From: Sediminibacterium sp. Gen4
GTDB taxonomy: Bacteria; Bacteroidota; Bacteroidia; Chitinophagales; Chitinophagaceae
Assembly: GCA_013391385.1 (NCBI GenBank)
Contig: JACBFI010000019.1
Span: forward strand, 1 to 64,000
Length of the DNA: 64,000 bases
Reading direction: 5' to 3'
The notes under the pieces were generated by a model. The model saw nothing but the letters and a program-made list of their open reading frames with translations, was not told where the DNA came from and did not search any database. The position numbers were made by a program, and so were the translations under genes. Numbering within the stretch: the first letter of the stretch is position 1; each line of letters opens with the position of its first letter. Shown here in pieces: positions 25,096 through 34,380 of this stretch.

Positions 25096-26448
25096 ATGCA
25101 GGGAAATCAAAAACTTAATTTGTTCAGCTTCACCATGATCGTTGTGGGTCTGGTGATTGGGATGGGTATTTTTAGAACGGCGGCTACCAGTGCCAAAGAT
25201 GCTATTGAACCCTCAGTGTATTTTACGGCTTGGATACTAGGTGGATTTGTAGCTCTTTGCGGAGCACTGACTTATGCTGAGATCGGGAGTCGATATCCGG
25301 TGACGGGGGGATATTATAAAGTGTTTTCTTATGCATATCATCCCAGTATTGCCTTTGCTATTAATTGTATCATTCTCATTAGTAATGCGGCAAGTTTGAG
25401 TGCGGTAGCATTGATTGGTAGTGGGTATATCACAAAATTATTTCCGGCTTATAATTGGACAGATATTGATAAAGCATTGATCAGTTGCGTAGCGATTGTT
25501 TTCTTTTATGGTATCAATCTGATGGGATTACGCATGAGTTCACGTGCGCAAAATATTTTGATGCTGATCAAAATTGGGATGATCGTGGTATTGATCCTTG
25601 CGCTTTTCTTTCCGCAGGATCATACCGCTACTGTCGCTGCAACTACAATACTACCGGAAGCTGCCGGTCCATCGATGAGTTGGATACAGAGTTTGGGAAT
25701 AAGCTTGATTGCTGTTTCTTTTACCTATGGAGGTTACCAACAGACCATCAATTTTGGAAATGAAGTAAATCAGCCTGCAAAAAATATTCCACGGGGTATT
25801 TTTATTGGCATTGCTATTATTATTGGTTTGTATCTCTTGGTGAATCTTAGTTATTACACCATTGTAGGGTTTGATCAAATGAAAGGGGAAAGAGAGATTG
25901 CTTATGTAGTCATAGAAAAAACATTTGGTACCCGAGGTGCCGATATTTTTTCTTTCTTTTTATTCTTTGGAGTATTGGCTTATGTCAATGCTTTGTTGAT
26001 GAGTAATCCAAGGGTGATGTACGCAATGAGTCAGGAAAGAACTTTGCCGGCATTCTTTTCAAAACAGAATTCCAAGAATCAGGTTTTTACGATTTCACTG
26101 ACTGTATTCGCAGCGATGTGTATTGTAATTTTATTCTTTGCACAAACTTTTGATAAGATACTCAACTTCACTATTTTCTTAGATTGTTTTGGGATGGTTG
26201 CCTCCAGTGCTACCATTTTTATTCTTCGTAAGCGAACCAAACATTTGGATGGTACCGGCATTTTTAAAATGAAGTTATATCCTGTGCTACCATTGATTTT
26301 TATGAGTGCTTATTTATTTGTGGGTATCAGTATCGCCATGCAAACACCGGATACCGCATTGGTAGGACTGGCAGTACTTGCCGGCTTCATGCTCATTTAT
26401 TTCCTCACTTCAAAATTCAGAACCACCACACCTGAACAACAAGTATAA
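25096..26448 (+). CDS. APC-family amino acid permease
   Basis: A 450 aa, twelve-segment transporter. The N-terminus MQGNQKLNLFSFTMIVVGLVIGMGIFRTAA carries the glycine motif of the superfamily. The ATG at 25096 is chosen because the 28 residues upstream are translated word repeat. The trans-sulfuration enzyme starts 4 nt after its stop, so the permease probably imports an amino acid handled by that enzyme. The substrate (a sulfur amino acid?) is inference. Confidence 0.86.
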   Translation: MQGNQKLNLFSFTMIVVGLVIGMGIFRTAATSAKDAIEPSVYFTAWILGGFVALCGALTYAEIGSRYPVTGGYYKVFSYAYHPSIAFAINCIILISNAASLSAVALIGSGYITKLFPAYNWTDIDKALISCVAIVFFYGINLMGLRMSSRAQNILMLIKIGMIVVLILALFFPQDHTATVAATTILPEAAGPSMSWIQSLGISLIAVSFTYGGYQQTINFGNEVNQPAKNIPRGIFIGIAIIIGLYLLVNLSYYTIVGFDQMKGEREIAYVVIEKTFGTRGADIFSFFLFFGVLAYVNALLMSNPRVMYAMSQERTLPAFFSKQNSKNQVFTISLTVFAAMCIVILFFAQTFDKILNFTIFLDCFGMVASSATIFILRKRTKHLDGTGIFKMKLYPVLPLIFMSAYLFVGISIAMQTPDTALVGLAVLAGFMLIYFLTSKFRTTTPEQQV

Positions 26449-26452
26449 ACTC

Positions 26453-27625
26453 ATGGATATTTCATACATATTGAATGAATTGGGAGAAGATCGGGATGAA
26501 TATTTTCGTGCGGTATCACCTCCGATTGTGCAAACCAGCAATTTTGCTTTCAAAACGGTAGATGACCTTCGAAAAGCATTTGAAAATGAATATGGCGGAT
26601 GGTTATATAGTCGTGGATTAAATCCAACGGTAGAGATTTTAAGAAAAAAACTAGCGGCATTGGATGGTGCAGAAGATTGTTTGGTTTTCAACAGTGGCGC
26701 TGCCGCCATTTTTGCATCGGTATTGGCAAATGTGAAAGCAGGTGATCATATCGTTAGTGTGAAAGATCCTTATACTTGGGCCAGAAAAATGTTCGATGAA
26801 ATTCTTCCTCGTTTTGGTGTAACAGTTACCTATATCGACGGACGTTCCATCGTCAATTTCGAAAATGCCATTCAGTCCAATACCACAGTTATCTATTTAG
26901 AATCACCCAATAGCTGGATGTTTGACCTACAAGATTTATCTGCGGTAGCTCAACTGGCTAGGTCAAAAAATATTGTAACCATTTGTGATAATAGTTTTTG
27001 TACGCCCCTGTATCAAAAACCTTATGAAATGGGGATTGATTTGGTATTGCAGTCTGCTACGAAGTATATCAGTGGACATAGTGATGTGGTAGCAGGGGTG
27101 TTGAGTGGCAGCAGAAAGCAAATAGAACGTATCTTTAATAGTGAATACAATAATATAGGATCCGGTATCCAACCTTTTAATGCCTGGTTATTGATCAGAG
27201 GACTCAGAACATTACCTGCAAGATTGGAGCGGATCACTCGAACCACCCAAACAGTAATCGACTTCCTATTATCACATCCGCGTGTTGAAGAGGTGATTTT
27301 TCCATTGCATCCTTCTTTCCCTCAATATGAGCTGGCACAACGCCAGATGAATGGAGGATGTGGGTTATTGACATTCACCATCAAAACCCAATCCTGTGAA
27401 ACCATCGAGAAATTCTGTAACAGTCTGAAACACATATTGATGGCTGTGAGTTGGGGTGGACATGAGTCCCTGATCATTCCAAAGTGTGCAGGACTGCAGC
27501 GGGCAGACTTCAATGCAGGGCTGGCATTGCACCGAAGTCTCCGTTTGTATGTGGGATTGGAGGAGCCGGATTATATCATTGCCGATCTAGAACAGGCATT
27601 TGATGTAATAAAGGACCTTTCATAA
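26453..27625 (+). CDS. Cys/Met metabolism PLP-dependent enzyme (cystathionine synthase/lyase family)
   Basis: A 390 aa PLP enzyme of the trans-sulfuration family. Substrate- and cofactor-binding segments are SRGLNPTVEILRKKLAALDGAE, the NSGAAAIFA loop, and QSATKYISGHSDVVAG with the PLP-binding lysine. Family members include cystathionine gamma-synthase, beta/gamma-lyases and methionine gamma-lyase; these cannot be separated by eye. The ATG at 26453, 4 nt after the permease stop, defines a two-gene operon. Confidence 0.88.
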   Translation: MDISYILNELGEDRDEYFRAVSPPIVQTSNFAFKTVDDLRKAFENEYGGWLYSRGLNPTVEILRKKLAALDGAEDCLVFNSGAAAIFASVLANVKAGDHIVSVKDPYTWARKMFDEILPRFGVTVTYIDGRSIVNFENAIQSNTTVIYLESPNSWMFDLQDLSAVAQLARSKNIVTICDNSFCTPLYQKPYEMGIDLVLQSATKYISGHSDVVAGVLSGSRKQIERIFNSEYNNIGSGIQPFNAWLLIRGLRTLPARLERITRTTQTVIDFLLSHPRVEEVIFPLHPSFPQYELAQRQMNGGCGLLTFTIKTQSCETIEKFCNSLKHILMAVSWGGHESLIIPKCAGLQRADFNAGLALHRSLRLYVGLEEPDYIIADLEQAFDVIKDLS

Positions 27626-27695
27626 CAATTTATTAACGGAAACGAGTGACTTAGCCCCGCCCATCAGAAATTTATCAATCTGCTAGGGAAACTAT

Positions 27696-27703
27696 TATTT
27701 TTG
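27696..27703 (+). promoter_or_regulatory. Candidate -7 promoter box (TATTTTTG) for the tolC-like gene
   Basis: TATTTTTG fits the Bacteroidota primary sigma -7 consensus TAnnTTTG and lies 6 nt before the ATG at 27710. A matching -33 TTTG is not evident, so the call is tentative. Confidence 0.3.
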
Positions 27704-27709
27704 TTATAT

Positions 27710-29173
27710 ATGAAGAAGCTATTGATCCTTCTTGGATGTGGTATTTTTTTACAAGTACATGCACAGACAACCAATGAAAAATGGGATCTGCGTAAATGTG
27801 TGGATTATGCTACACAGAATAATATTTCTGTAAAACAGGCAGATATCCAAGCGCGTATCAGTGCATTACAAGCACGTCAGGCAAAATTAAGCCAGTACCC
27901 TTCTTTGAATATGAATTCAGGAACCGGTGTTCGTTTTGGTAGATCCATCGATCCTACTACCAACCAATTCTCTACCAGTCAATTCCTGTACCAGAATTTT
28001 GGCATGAACGCCAGTATTCAATTGTATAATAATGGAAGCCTGCGTTATACATTACAAGCTGCAGACTTCAATGCAAAAGCAGCGTTGGCAGAAGTAGAAA
28101 GGGCAGCAAATGATGTATCACTCAATGTGGCTAATTTTTATCTACAAGTATTGGCATCAAGAGAGCAAGTGAAGATTACTCAGGTACAGATCGCGCAATC
28201 GCAATCGCAGTTGGATATTACTAAGAAAAGAGTAGAAGCAGGTGTTTTACCGGAATTAAATCAGGCTGAAATAGAAGCACAGTTAGCGAATGATAGCAGT
28301 AATTATGTGACAGCTGTTACCAATTATGAACTGAATATTTTAAACCTGAAAGGACTACTCAATCTCGATCCGGCTATCGCTTTTGAAATCGATACCCCTC
28401 CGGTAGAAAGTATTCCGATTGAAAGCTTTGGTGATTTACAACCGGAACTGGTATATCAATTGGCGATGACCACTCAGCCCTTACAAAAAGCGAATGATTT
28501 CAGAATCAAAGCAGCACAGAAATCAGTACTGGCGGCAAAGGGACAAATGTATCCTACACTGAGTTTTGGTGGGAACCTGGCCAGCAATTTTTCCAATTCT
28601 TTTAGAAGTACAACGGGCTTTACGTTCTTAGGATACCGTCCCATCACCGGTGCCGAACCTAAAGTAACCGTGAGTAATGTTGATTATTATGTTCAAGAGC
28701 CACTCTATCGGTTCAATCAACAGAGCAGAAGTTTTGGAGGTTTATGGGATGGATGGGCGAATCAAATCAGTAACAACTTTGGACAAAACGTGGGCATCAA
28801 CTTATCTGTTCCCATTTTTAACAGTGGACAGAGCAGAAATGCCTATCAGCGTTCCAAGCTGGATCTAAGAAATGTAGAGTTACAGAAAACCCAAGCCGAT
28901 CTTAAACTGAAGCAAGATATTTATACAGCTTATAATAACGCCACTGCATCATTGCAAAAATTCAATGCAGGTAAGAAAGCAGTGGAGAATGCACAAAAGG
29001 CATACGATTTTGCTTTGAAGCGTTATGAGGTAGGATTATTAGGTTCATTGGAATTGATCACCAATCAGAATAATCTATTGCGTGCCAAAGTGCAACAGTT
29101 GAGTAACCAGTATGAATATGTATTTAGAATGAAAGTATTGGAGTTTTATAAAGGTCAGGGTCTAAAACTGTAA
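27710..29173 (+). CDS. TolC-family outer-membrane efflux protein
   Basis: A 487 aa protein with a signal peptide (MKKLLILLGCGIFLQVHAQ) and two repeated outer-membrane efflux (OEP) modules of long helices, for example LQARQAKLSQYPSLNMNSG and FALKRYEVGLLGSLELITNQNNLL. It forms the outer-membrane exit duct of a tripartite pump. ATG 27710 is preferred to the upstream TTG. The HlyD-like adaptor follows after 38 nt. No inner-membrane pump gene follows. Confidence 0.9.
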   Translation: MKKLLILLGCGIFLQVHAQTTNEKWDLRKCVDYATQNNISVKQADIQARISALQARQAKLSQYPSLNMNSGTGVRFGRSIDPTTNQFSTSQFLYQNFGMNASIQLYNNGSLRYTLQAADFNAKAALAEVERAANDVSLNVANFYLQVLASREQVKITQVQIAQSQSQLDITKKRVEAGVLPELNQAEIEAQLANDSSNYVTAVTNYELNILNLKGLLNLDPAIAFEIDTPPVESIPIESFGDLQPELVYQLAMTTQPLQKANDFRIKAAQKSVLAAKGQMYPTLSFGGNLASNFSNSFRSTTGFTFLGYRPITGAEPKVTVSNVDYYVQEPLYRFNQQSRSFGGLWDGWANQISNNFGQNVGINLSVPIFNSGQSRNAYQRSKLDLRNVELQKTQADLKLKQDIYTAYNNATASLQKFNAGKKAVENAQKAYDFALKRYEVGLLGSLELITNQNNLLRAKVQQLSNQYEYVFRMKVLEFYKGQGLKL

Positions 29174-29211
29174 CCCAAGCATCAGTATCGCAGATTTAAA
29201 AGAAAATCATT

Positions 29212-30561
29212 ATGAACAAGAAACTATTGTGGACGATTGTAGGGTTAGTAGTTGTTGTGGGTGCATTTATTGGATTGAAAAAAACAGGTGTTATTGGTAA
29301 AGATGAAGGATTGAATGTGTCTGCAGAAAAAGCAGCACTCAGAACCATCATCGAAACAGTAAACGCCAGTGGTAAAGTATACCCTGAAATTGAAGTGAAA
29401 GTGAGTCCGGATGTGAGTGGAGAGATTATTGAATTGAATGTAAATGAAGGCGACAGCGTTCGCAAAGGACAGGTGTTGGCTCGTATCTATGCAGACATTT
29501 ATTCTACCCAGCGTGATCAGTTTGCTGCTGGTGTTGAACAAGCAAAAGCACAATTGTCCAATTCCAACGCCAATATCCCCGGATTAAAAGCAATCTTGGA
29601 TAATGCCAAAGCAGCTTTTGAACGTCAGAGAAAATTGTATACTGAGAAAGTAACTTCACGTCAGGAGTATGATCAGGCGGAACAAGCTTACAGAACAGCA
29701 GAAGCGAATTATAAAGCGGCAATTGAAGGACTAAAAGGAACGGAAGCCTCTATCATGGGTGCTGAAGCACAGTTGGAGAGGGCTAATAAAGATCTCTCCA
29801 GAACTACACTGGTAGCACCCATGGATGGCGTTATTAGTTTGTTAGCAGTAAAGAAGGGAGAAAGAGTAGTAGGAACCGCGCAAATGGCAGGAACAGAAAT
29901 GATGCGTGTAGCAGATATGCGAAGCATTGAAATACGTGTTGATGTTGGTGAAAATGATATACCCAAAGTTAAACTGGGAGATACCGCATTGGTGGAAGTA
30001 GATGCTTATACCAATCGTAAATTCAAAGGGCTTGTATATAAAATTGCCAATCCGAATATACAGGCAACCACAACAGCAACCAGTACCGAAGTCACAAATT
30101 ACAAAGTACATATCAGGTTGATTCCGGATAGTTATAAGGATATGATGATCCCGGGCAGGGCTTTCCCTTTTCGTCCGGGTATGAGTGCCAGTGCCGATAT
30201 TCAAACCAATACCAAACAAAATGTACTGGCTGTTCCTCTCAATGCAGTAACCACGCGTGAGAAAAACAGTGATGAAAAAGAGGGTACTTCCAAACAAGTA
30301 TCTTCAGAGGATAAACCCGGTATTGATGATGAGGCAGTAGAAGAAGTGGTTTTCATAGTTCAGAAAGATAATAAAGTGAAAAAGGTAAAAGTGAAAACCG
30401 CTATTCAGGATCTTAACTACATTGAAATCACAGACGGACTCAATGATGGAGATCAGGTGGTAACAGGTCCTTATAATACGGTGAGTAAGATCTTAAAAGA
30501 TGGTAATCTGGTGAAAATTGTACCGAAGGATAAGCTTTTTGAAGATAAGAAAAAAGAATAG
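29212..30561 (+). CDS. HlyD/MacA-like periplasmic adaptor protein
   Basis: A 449 aa membrane-fusion protein. There is one N-terminal transmembrane anchor (residues 4-22). A lipoyl half-motif (VNEGDSVRKGQVLARI) is followed by a coiled-coil hairpin (about 95-195, rich in Ala/Glu/Gln), the second lipoyl half (LVAPMDGVISLLAVKKGERV) and the beta-barrel. It bridges a TolC channel to an inner-membrane transporter. An ABC (MacB-like) partner is expected by analogy but is not encoded next to it. A charged insertion (about 345-385, KNSDEKEGTSKQVSSEDK) is unusual. Confidence 0.88.
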   Translation: MNKKLLWTIVGLVVVVGAFIGLKKTGVIGKDEGLNVSAEKAALRTIIETVNASGKVYPEIEVKVSPDVSGEIIELNVNEGDSVRKGQVLARIYADIYSTQRDQFAAGVEQAKAQLSNSNANIPGLKAILDNAKAAFERQRKLYTEKVTSRQEYDQAEQAYRTAEANYKAAIEGLKGTEASIMGAEAQLERANKDLSRTTLVAPMDGVISLLAVKKGERVVGTAQMAGTEMMRVADMRSIEIRVDVGENDIPKVKLGDTALVEVDAYTNRKFKGLVYKIANPNIQATTTATSTEVTNYKVHIRLIPDSYKDMMIPGRAFPFRPGMSASADIQTNTKQNVLAVPLNAVTTREKNSDEKEGTSKQVSSEDKPGIDDEAVEEVVFIVQKDNKVKKVKVKTAIQDLNYIEITDGLNDGDQVVTGPYNTVSKILKDGNLVKIVPKDKLFEDKKKE

Positions 30562-30565
30562 AGAG

Positions 30566-30605
30566 TGAGCAATAAGAAATAAGCAATAAGAAACAAGGAA
30601 CAAGA
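30566..30605. repeat. Word-repeat spacer (AGCAATAAGAAAT)
   Basis: GAGCAATAAGAAATAAGCAATAAGAAACAAGGAACAAG words follow the adaptor stop. They resemble the AAATAAGAAAT vocabulary near 17.8 and 54.2 kb. Confidence 0.4.
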
Positions 30606-30651
30606 AAGGCACAAGCGACAGGTGATTAAGAATAGGGACGACTTTAAATAG

Positions 30652-30679
30652 CTCCGGACTTTAGTCCGGAGTTTTTTTT
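30652..30679 (+). terminator. Intrinsic terminator after the efflux genes
   Basis: A 9-bp stem CTCCGGACT / AGTCCGGAG with a 2-nt apparent loop, followed by eight T residues. It ends the tolC-hlyD transcript ahead of gpsA. Confidence 0.85.
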
Positions 30680-30775
30680 AGGATAGTGATAATCGTTTGC
30701 AATGAACCATTTACCATTACCTATCCGCATCCCATCACAATTCCTATCTTCGTACCCGGAACAATTCTTTGATGC

Positions 30776-31783
30776 ATGCGATATGGAATCATTGGTAGTG
30801 GAAGTTGGGCTACAGCATTGGCCAAAATTCTGACAGATAATGGGAACAATATTTATTGGTGGGTAAGGAATGCAGAAACCATCCAGTACATCGAAAAACG
30901 AAAACATAATCCACATTATCTTAGTGCTGCATATTTTAATCCATCTCAATTGGTGCTTAGTAGTCAACTGAAAGATGTAGTGAAAGCTGTAGATGCCTTG
31001 GTCATTGCAGTGCCTTCTGCTTTTGCAGAACAAGTGTTCGAACAATTACAACCGGAAGATCTAAAAGGGAAAAAAATTATTTCTGCTATTAAAGGTATTT
31101 TGCCTACTGATAATAGGTTATTGCACGAATACCTGTTTACTCATTTTCAGTTTCCGGTAGAAAATTATTTTGCTTTATTAGGACCTTGTCACGCAGAGGA
31201 AGTGGCGTCAGAGAAATTATCTTATCTCACTTTCTCGGGAAAAGATAGCACAACTACACAACAGATTGCTACTGACTTTGGAACAGAATATATCAATACG
31301 GTTGTCAATAACGATGTGGTAGGTGTTCAATATGCAGCTGTACTTAAAAATATTTATGCGTTGGGTGCGGGTATTGCACATGGATTGGAATATGGTGATA
31401 ATTTTCTCAGTGTCTATATCGCTAATAGCGCCAATGAAATGGTTGCATTCTTACGCAAGTTGAACGAAAAAGAAGGAATTGAAACGGAGAAGGGACATAA
31501 TTACGCGGCATCTGTTTATTTGGGAGACCTACTGGTAACTTGTTATTCTCTGTATAGCCGTAACCGTACTTTCGGAAATATGATCGGTAAAGGATATTCG
31601 GTAAAAGCAGCCCAATTAGAACTGAATATGGTGGCAGAAGGGTACAATGCTGCCAAATGTATTTACCGTACAAACCAGAGCGTCAAAGCCGTAATGCCCA
31701 TAGCTTCAGCCATTTATGAGATATTGTGGGAGCAGCATTCTGCCGCTGATGGATTTAAGAAAATAGAAGGTTTTTTGGTCTGA
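30776..31783 (+). CDS. gpsA: NAD(P)-dependent glycerol-3-phosphate dehydrogenase
   Basis: A 335 aa enzyme that reduces dihydroxyacetone phosphate to sn-glycerol-3-phosphate for phospholipid synthesis. It shows the Rossmann motif GIIGSGSWATALAKIL, the substrate segment LLGPCHAEEV, AVLKNIYALGAGIAHGLEYGDN with the catalytic Lys, and NRTFGNMIGKG. Length is standard. Confidence 0.94.
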   Translation: MRYGIIGSGSWATALAKILTDNGNNIYWWVRNAETIQYIEKRKHNPHYLSAAYFNPSQLVLSSQLKDVVKAVDALVIAVPSAFAEQVFEQLQPEDLKGKKIISAIKGILPTDNRLLHEYLFTHFQFPVENYFALLGPCHAEEVASEKLSYLTFSGKDSTTTQQIATDFGTEYINTVVNNDVVGVQYAAVLKNIYALGAGIAHGLEYGDNFLSVYIANSANEMVAFLRKLNEKEGIETEKGHNYAASVYLGDLLVTCYSLYSRNRTFGNMIGKGYSVKAAQLELNMVAEGYNAAKCIYRTNQSVKAVMPIASAIYEILWEQHSAADGFKKIEGFLV

Positions 31784-31804
31784 CAAAAGCGGTAACTTTA
31801 TTCC

Positions 31805-31906
31805 ATGCCAGTTTCATTTACCTTATTAAGCCCCATGGTACTGCTGATATTGCTTGGTGCAGTGATCGGTATCCATCTTTTGAGGAAATTGTTGCGTCAT
31901 GAATAA
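31805..31906 (+). CDS. Possible 33-aa membrane micropeptide
   Basis: An ATG-initiated frame, 21 nt after gpsA, encodes about 33 residues: a single hydrophobic helix (SPMVLLILLGAVIGIHLL) and a basic tail (RKLLRH). It is ended by TAA. It could be a small membrane protein co-transcribed with gpsA, or a chance frame. No family is recognised. Confidence 0.3.
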   Translation: MPVSFTLLSPMVLLILLGAVIGIHLLRKLLRHE

Positions 31907-31908
31907 TA

Positions 31909-31955
31909 GTCGCAAATCGTAAGCTGCAAGCTACAGGCTACAGGTTTCAAGTTGA
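31909..31955. repeat. Word-repeat spacer (CTGCAAGCTACAGGCTACAGG)
   Basis: AAGCTGCAAGCTACAGGCTACAGG is a tandem of AGCTACAGG-like words between convergent gpsA and hemW. It is the only block with this vocabulary here. The rest of this 136-base gap holds nothing I recognise. Confidence 0.35.
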
Positions 31956-32042
31956 TTTTTCCAACTGTATAGGTTTTTCGCTCGGTTTTATAGTAATACT
32001 TATTCAAATTGCACGGTACTTCTGTGCTTTGAGATTTGGAAA

Positions 32043-33170
32043 TTATGCTACAAAAAGATCTGCAGCAATACCATCTGCCAAAAATTTTCCTTGGGTTGTT
32101 AAAGTGATGTGCTGGTTTTTCAATTCTATATTTCGTTGTACTATATGAATTTGTGCTGCTTTCAAAATCGCCTGCTTTCTTTCTTCTCCCCATTTGCTTT
32201 CTAAGAGATTCAATGAGATACCTTCTATTGTTCTTAAGCTGGTCATCAGGTATTCATTGATTCTTTGAACAGCGGTTAGCGTTTCAGATTCAAAAGGAAT
32301 GATTCCTTGTTGCAGACTGCTGATGTATAAAGGGTTATTGGAAATATTCCATTGTCTGGTTATATGACCATCAAAGGAATGAGCAGCGGGTCCTAATCCG
32401 AGGTAAGCTTTGCCTTGCCAATAGCTGCTGTTATGCTTACTCCTAAATCCGGGTTTGGCAAAATTGGATATTTCATAATGTTCAAAACCTGCATCCTGTA
32501 AAGATTCTGTGAGGATATTGAAATGCGTAGCCTGATGATCAGCATCCACTTCTTCTTTTGTTCCTTTACGTACCATAACATCCAGCGCCGTGTTGGGCTC
32601 TACTGTCAATGCGTAACAGGATAGATGCGGAATACCTAAAGTCAATGCCGTTTCAATATTCTGTTTCCAACGTTCATTGGAGAGCCCTGGTGTACCATAA
32701 ATCAAATCGATGGTCAGGTTATAAAATCCGGCAGTCTGTGCCAGTTCAATACAGTGTTTTGCCTGTTCAGCATTGTGTGCACGATTCATCCATTGCAGGT
32801 CTTCTTCAAAAAAAGATTGAATACCGATACTCAATCTATTGATACCTGCTTGATGCCAATGATGCAATTTCTCTGTATCAATATCATCCGGATTGGCTTC
32901 CAGTGTTATTTCGGCATTGGGAGCAATCGTATAGTGTTCGCTCAGGGTATTAAGTAGCATCTCTAATTCTGAACCAGATAATAAAGAAGGAGTACCACCT
33001 CCAAAGTAAATGGTGTCAATAGGTTCCTGTAAAAATGTTTTTCTAAGTATAGCTTCCTTACAAATAGCCGCTACCAAATCAGACTTCAGTTGTAACTGTG
33101 TTGAAAAATGAAAATTACAATAGTGACAAGCTTTCTTGCAAAAAGGAACATGAATGTAGATGCCGGGCAT
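32043..33170 (-). CDS. hemW: Radical SAM heme chaperone HemW
   Basis: A 375 aa radical SAM protein. The N-terminal cluster motif CKKACHYCNF (CxxxCxxC) is preceded by GIYIHVPF. GGGTPSLL, TLEANPDD, INRLSIGIQSF and LIYGTPGL are all hallmarks of the HemN/HemW family. It lacks the HemN-specific N-terminal extension, so HemW (heme insertion) is a better call than coproporphyrinogen dehydrogenase. The C-terminal domain (SLLESKWGEERKQ) is typical. It neighbours hemD. Confidence 0.9.
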   Translation of the reverse strand: MPGIYIHVPFCKKACHYCNFHFSTQLQLKSDLVAAICKEAILRKTFLQEPIDTIYFGGGTPSLLSGSELEMLLNTLSEHYTIAPNAEITLEANPDDIDTEKLHHWHQAGINRLSIGIQSFFEEDLQWMNRAHNAEQAKHCIELAQTAGFYNLTIDLIYGTPGLSNERWKQNIETALTLGIPHLSCYALTVEPNTALDVMVRKGTKEEVDADHQATHFNILTESLQDAGFEHYEISNFAKPGFRSKHNSSYWQGKAYLGLGPAAHSFDGHITRQWNISNNPLYISSLQQGIIPFESETLTAVQRINEYLMTSLRTIEGISLNLLESKWGEERKQAILKAAQIHIVQRNIELKNQHITLTTQGKFLADGIAADLFVA

Positions 33171-33183
33171 GATGCAAAGATAG

Positions 33184-33330
33184 GTGCTCGGGTGCTCGGG
33201 TAATCGGGTGATCGGGTGATCAGGTAATCGGGTTTTATTTTTTTCAGTAATAATAAGTGCTACAACCTAATCACCCGATTACCCGATTACCTGATAACCT
33301 GATAACCTGATCCCCCGATAACCCAATCCC
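33184..33330. repeat. Word-repeat hairpin (ATCGGGTG words) between hemW and DUF4271
   Basis: The left arm (33184-33233) has GGTGCTCGGGTAATCGGGTG and ATCGGGTGATCAGGTAATCGGG. The right arm (33265-33328) is the complement: CCTAATCACCCGATTACCCG, then ATTACCTGATAACCTGATAACC. The loop is about 30 nt of AT-rich DNA. It lies in a divergent promoter region, so it may affect both genes. Confidence 0.75.
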
Positions 33331-33340
33331 CAACTTCCCT

Positions 33341-33348
33341 TATTTTTG
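33341..33348 (+). promoter_or_regulatory. Candidate -7 promoter box (TATTTTTG) for DUF4271
   Basis: TATTTTTG matches TAnnTTTG and lies 5 nt before the ATG at 33354, implying a very short leader. Its -33 partner would lie inside the right arm of the word-repeat hairpin, and no TTTG is visible there. Confidence 0.3.
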
Positions 33349-33353
33349 CAACG

Positions 33354-34355
33354 ATGAACCTGATGAAGCAACTTTCTTTACTGATTCTCACCTTATTGAT
33401 ACAGGTATTAGTGGTTGCACAGAGTGATACACCAGTGCGTAGTAACTCACTTCAACAAAGGGTTCGTTTGGATTCTGGTATACAAATACCAACTACTCCG
33501 GTAAAAAAAGATTCTTTATTCGCGGATACAGATTCTACTGTTCTTTCAAAGGATTCAACAACTGTTGACAGCCTGCAGTCACTTGTTCCGGTAATGGATG
33601 TGCAAAAGAATGATACCAGTACCTATGCTAAATACATGGTTCATCCTTATCTGCCCTTGTCTGCAAAACCCATGTTCATGATTTCCGATTTTAGGGAAAC
33701 ACGAACACTGGATGATCTGTTTTATTTGTTGATGGGAGTATTACTATTATTGGCTTTCATCCGATCTGTCTTTCCACGTTATTTCAAGAACTTATTTGTA
33801 CTGTTTTTTCAAACCTCCCTCAGACAAAAACAAACACGTGACCAGCTATTACAAGACAATCTCGGGTCTGTCTTTGCGAATCTTTTATTTATTGTCAGTA
33901 CCAGTATTTATGGTGCCCTGATTATACGACACAGAGAATGGCTCGATTTTCCATTCTGGCATGTGATTTTCTTTGGTGCCGGGTTATTATCTATCGTGTA
34001 TTTTGGAAAATTTCTCTTTTTGCAGTTCGCCGGATGGGTATTCAATTCCCGGGAGGCGGCGATGAATTATACTTTCACCGTTTTTTTAGTCAATAAAGTA
34101 TTGGGGATCAGTTTGGTTCCTTTTCTCTTTCTGATGGCATTTTCTGCGTCATCACTGAGAGAAGTGGCTTTTACGGTATCCATTGGGTTAACCGGGTTAT
34201 TGTTATTATATCGCTATGTTGTGTCCTTTGCCAATATTAGGAACACATTGAAAGTGAATGCTTTACATTTTTTCCTATACCTTTGTGCTGTGGAGATATT
34301 GCCGCTATTGGTTTTATATAAACTGATGGCTGATTATATCGGCGGAAGGTTTTAA
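33354..34355 (+). CDS. DUF4271 membrane protein
   Basis: A 333 aa protein with a signal-like N-terminus, a low-complexity Ser/Asp/Thr stretch (about 25-85), and six or more hydrophobic segments in the C-terminal two-thirds. The FWHVIFFGAGLLSIVYFGKFLFLQFAGWVF region is typical of DUF4271, a Bacteroidota-restricted family. It is followed 25 nt later by the uroporphyrinogen-III synthase gene, a recurrent arrangement in this phylum. No biochemical function is known. Confidence 0.82.
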   Translation: MNLMKQLSLLILTLLIQVLVVAQSDTPVRSNSLQQRVRLDSGIQIPTTPVKKDSLFADTDSTVLSKDSTTVDSLQSLVPVMDVQKNDTSTYAKYMVHPYLPLSAKPMFMISDFRETRTLDDLFYLLMGVLLLLAFIRSVFPRYFKNLFVLFFQTSLRQKQTRDQLLQDNLGSVFANLLFIVSTSIYGALIIRHREWLDFPFWHVIFFGAGLLSIVYFGKFLFLQFAGWVFNSREAAMNYTFTVFLVNKVLGISLVPFLFLMAFSASSLREVAFTVSIGLTGLLLLYRYVVSFANIRNTLKVNALHFFLYLCAVEILPLLVLYKLMADYIGGRF

Positions 34356-34380
34356 TTTTGCAAAATCTCAGAAAGCAAGC

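Noticed and set aside
32043..33170. Coproporphyrinogen III dehydrogenase (HemN) for the radical SAM gene
   Set aside because: The N-terminal extension of HemN is absent and the length and cysteine spacing fit HemW.
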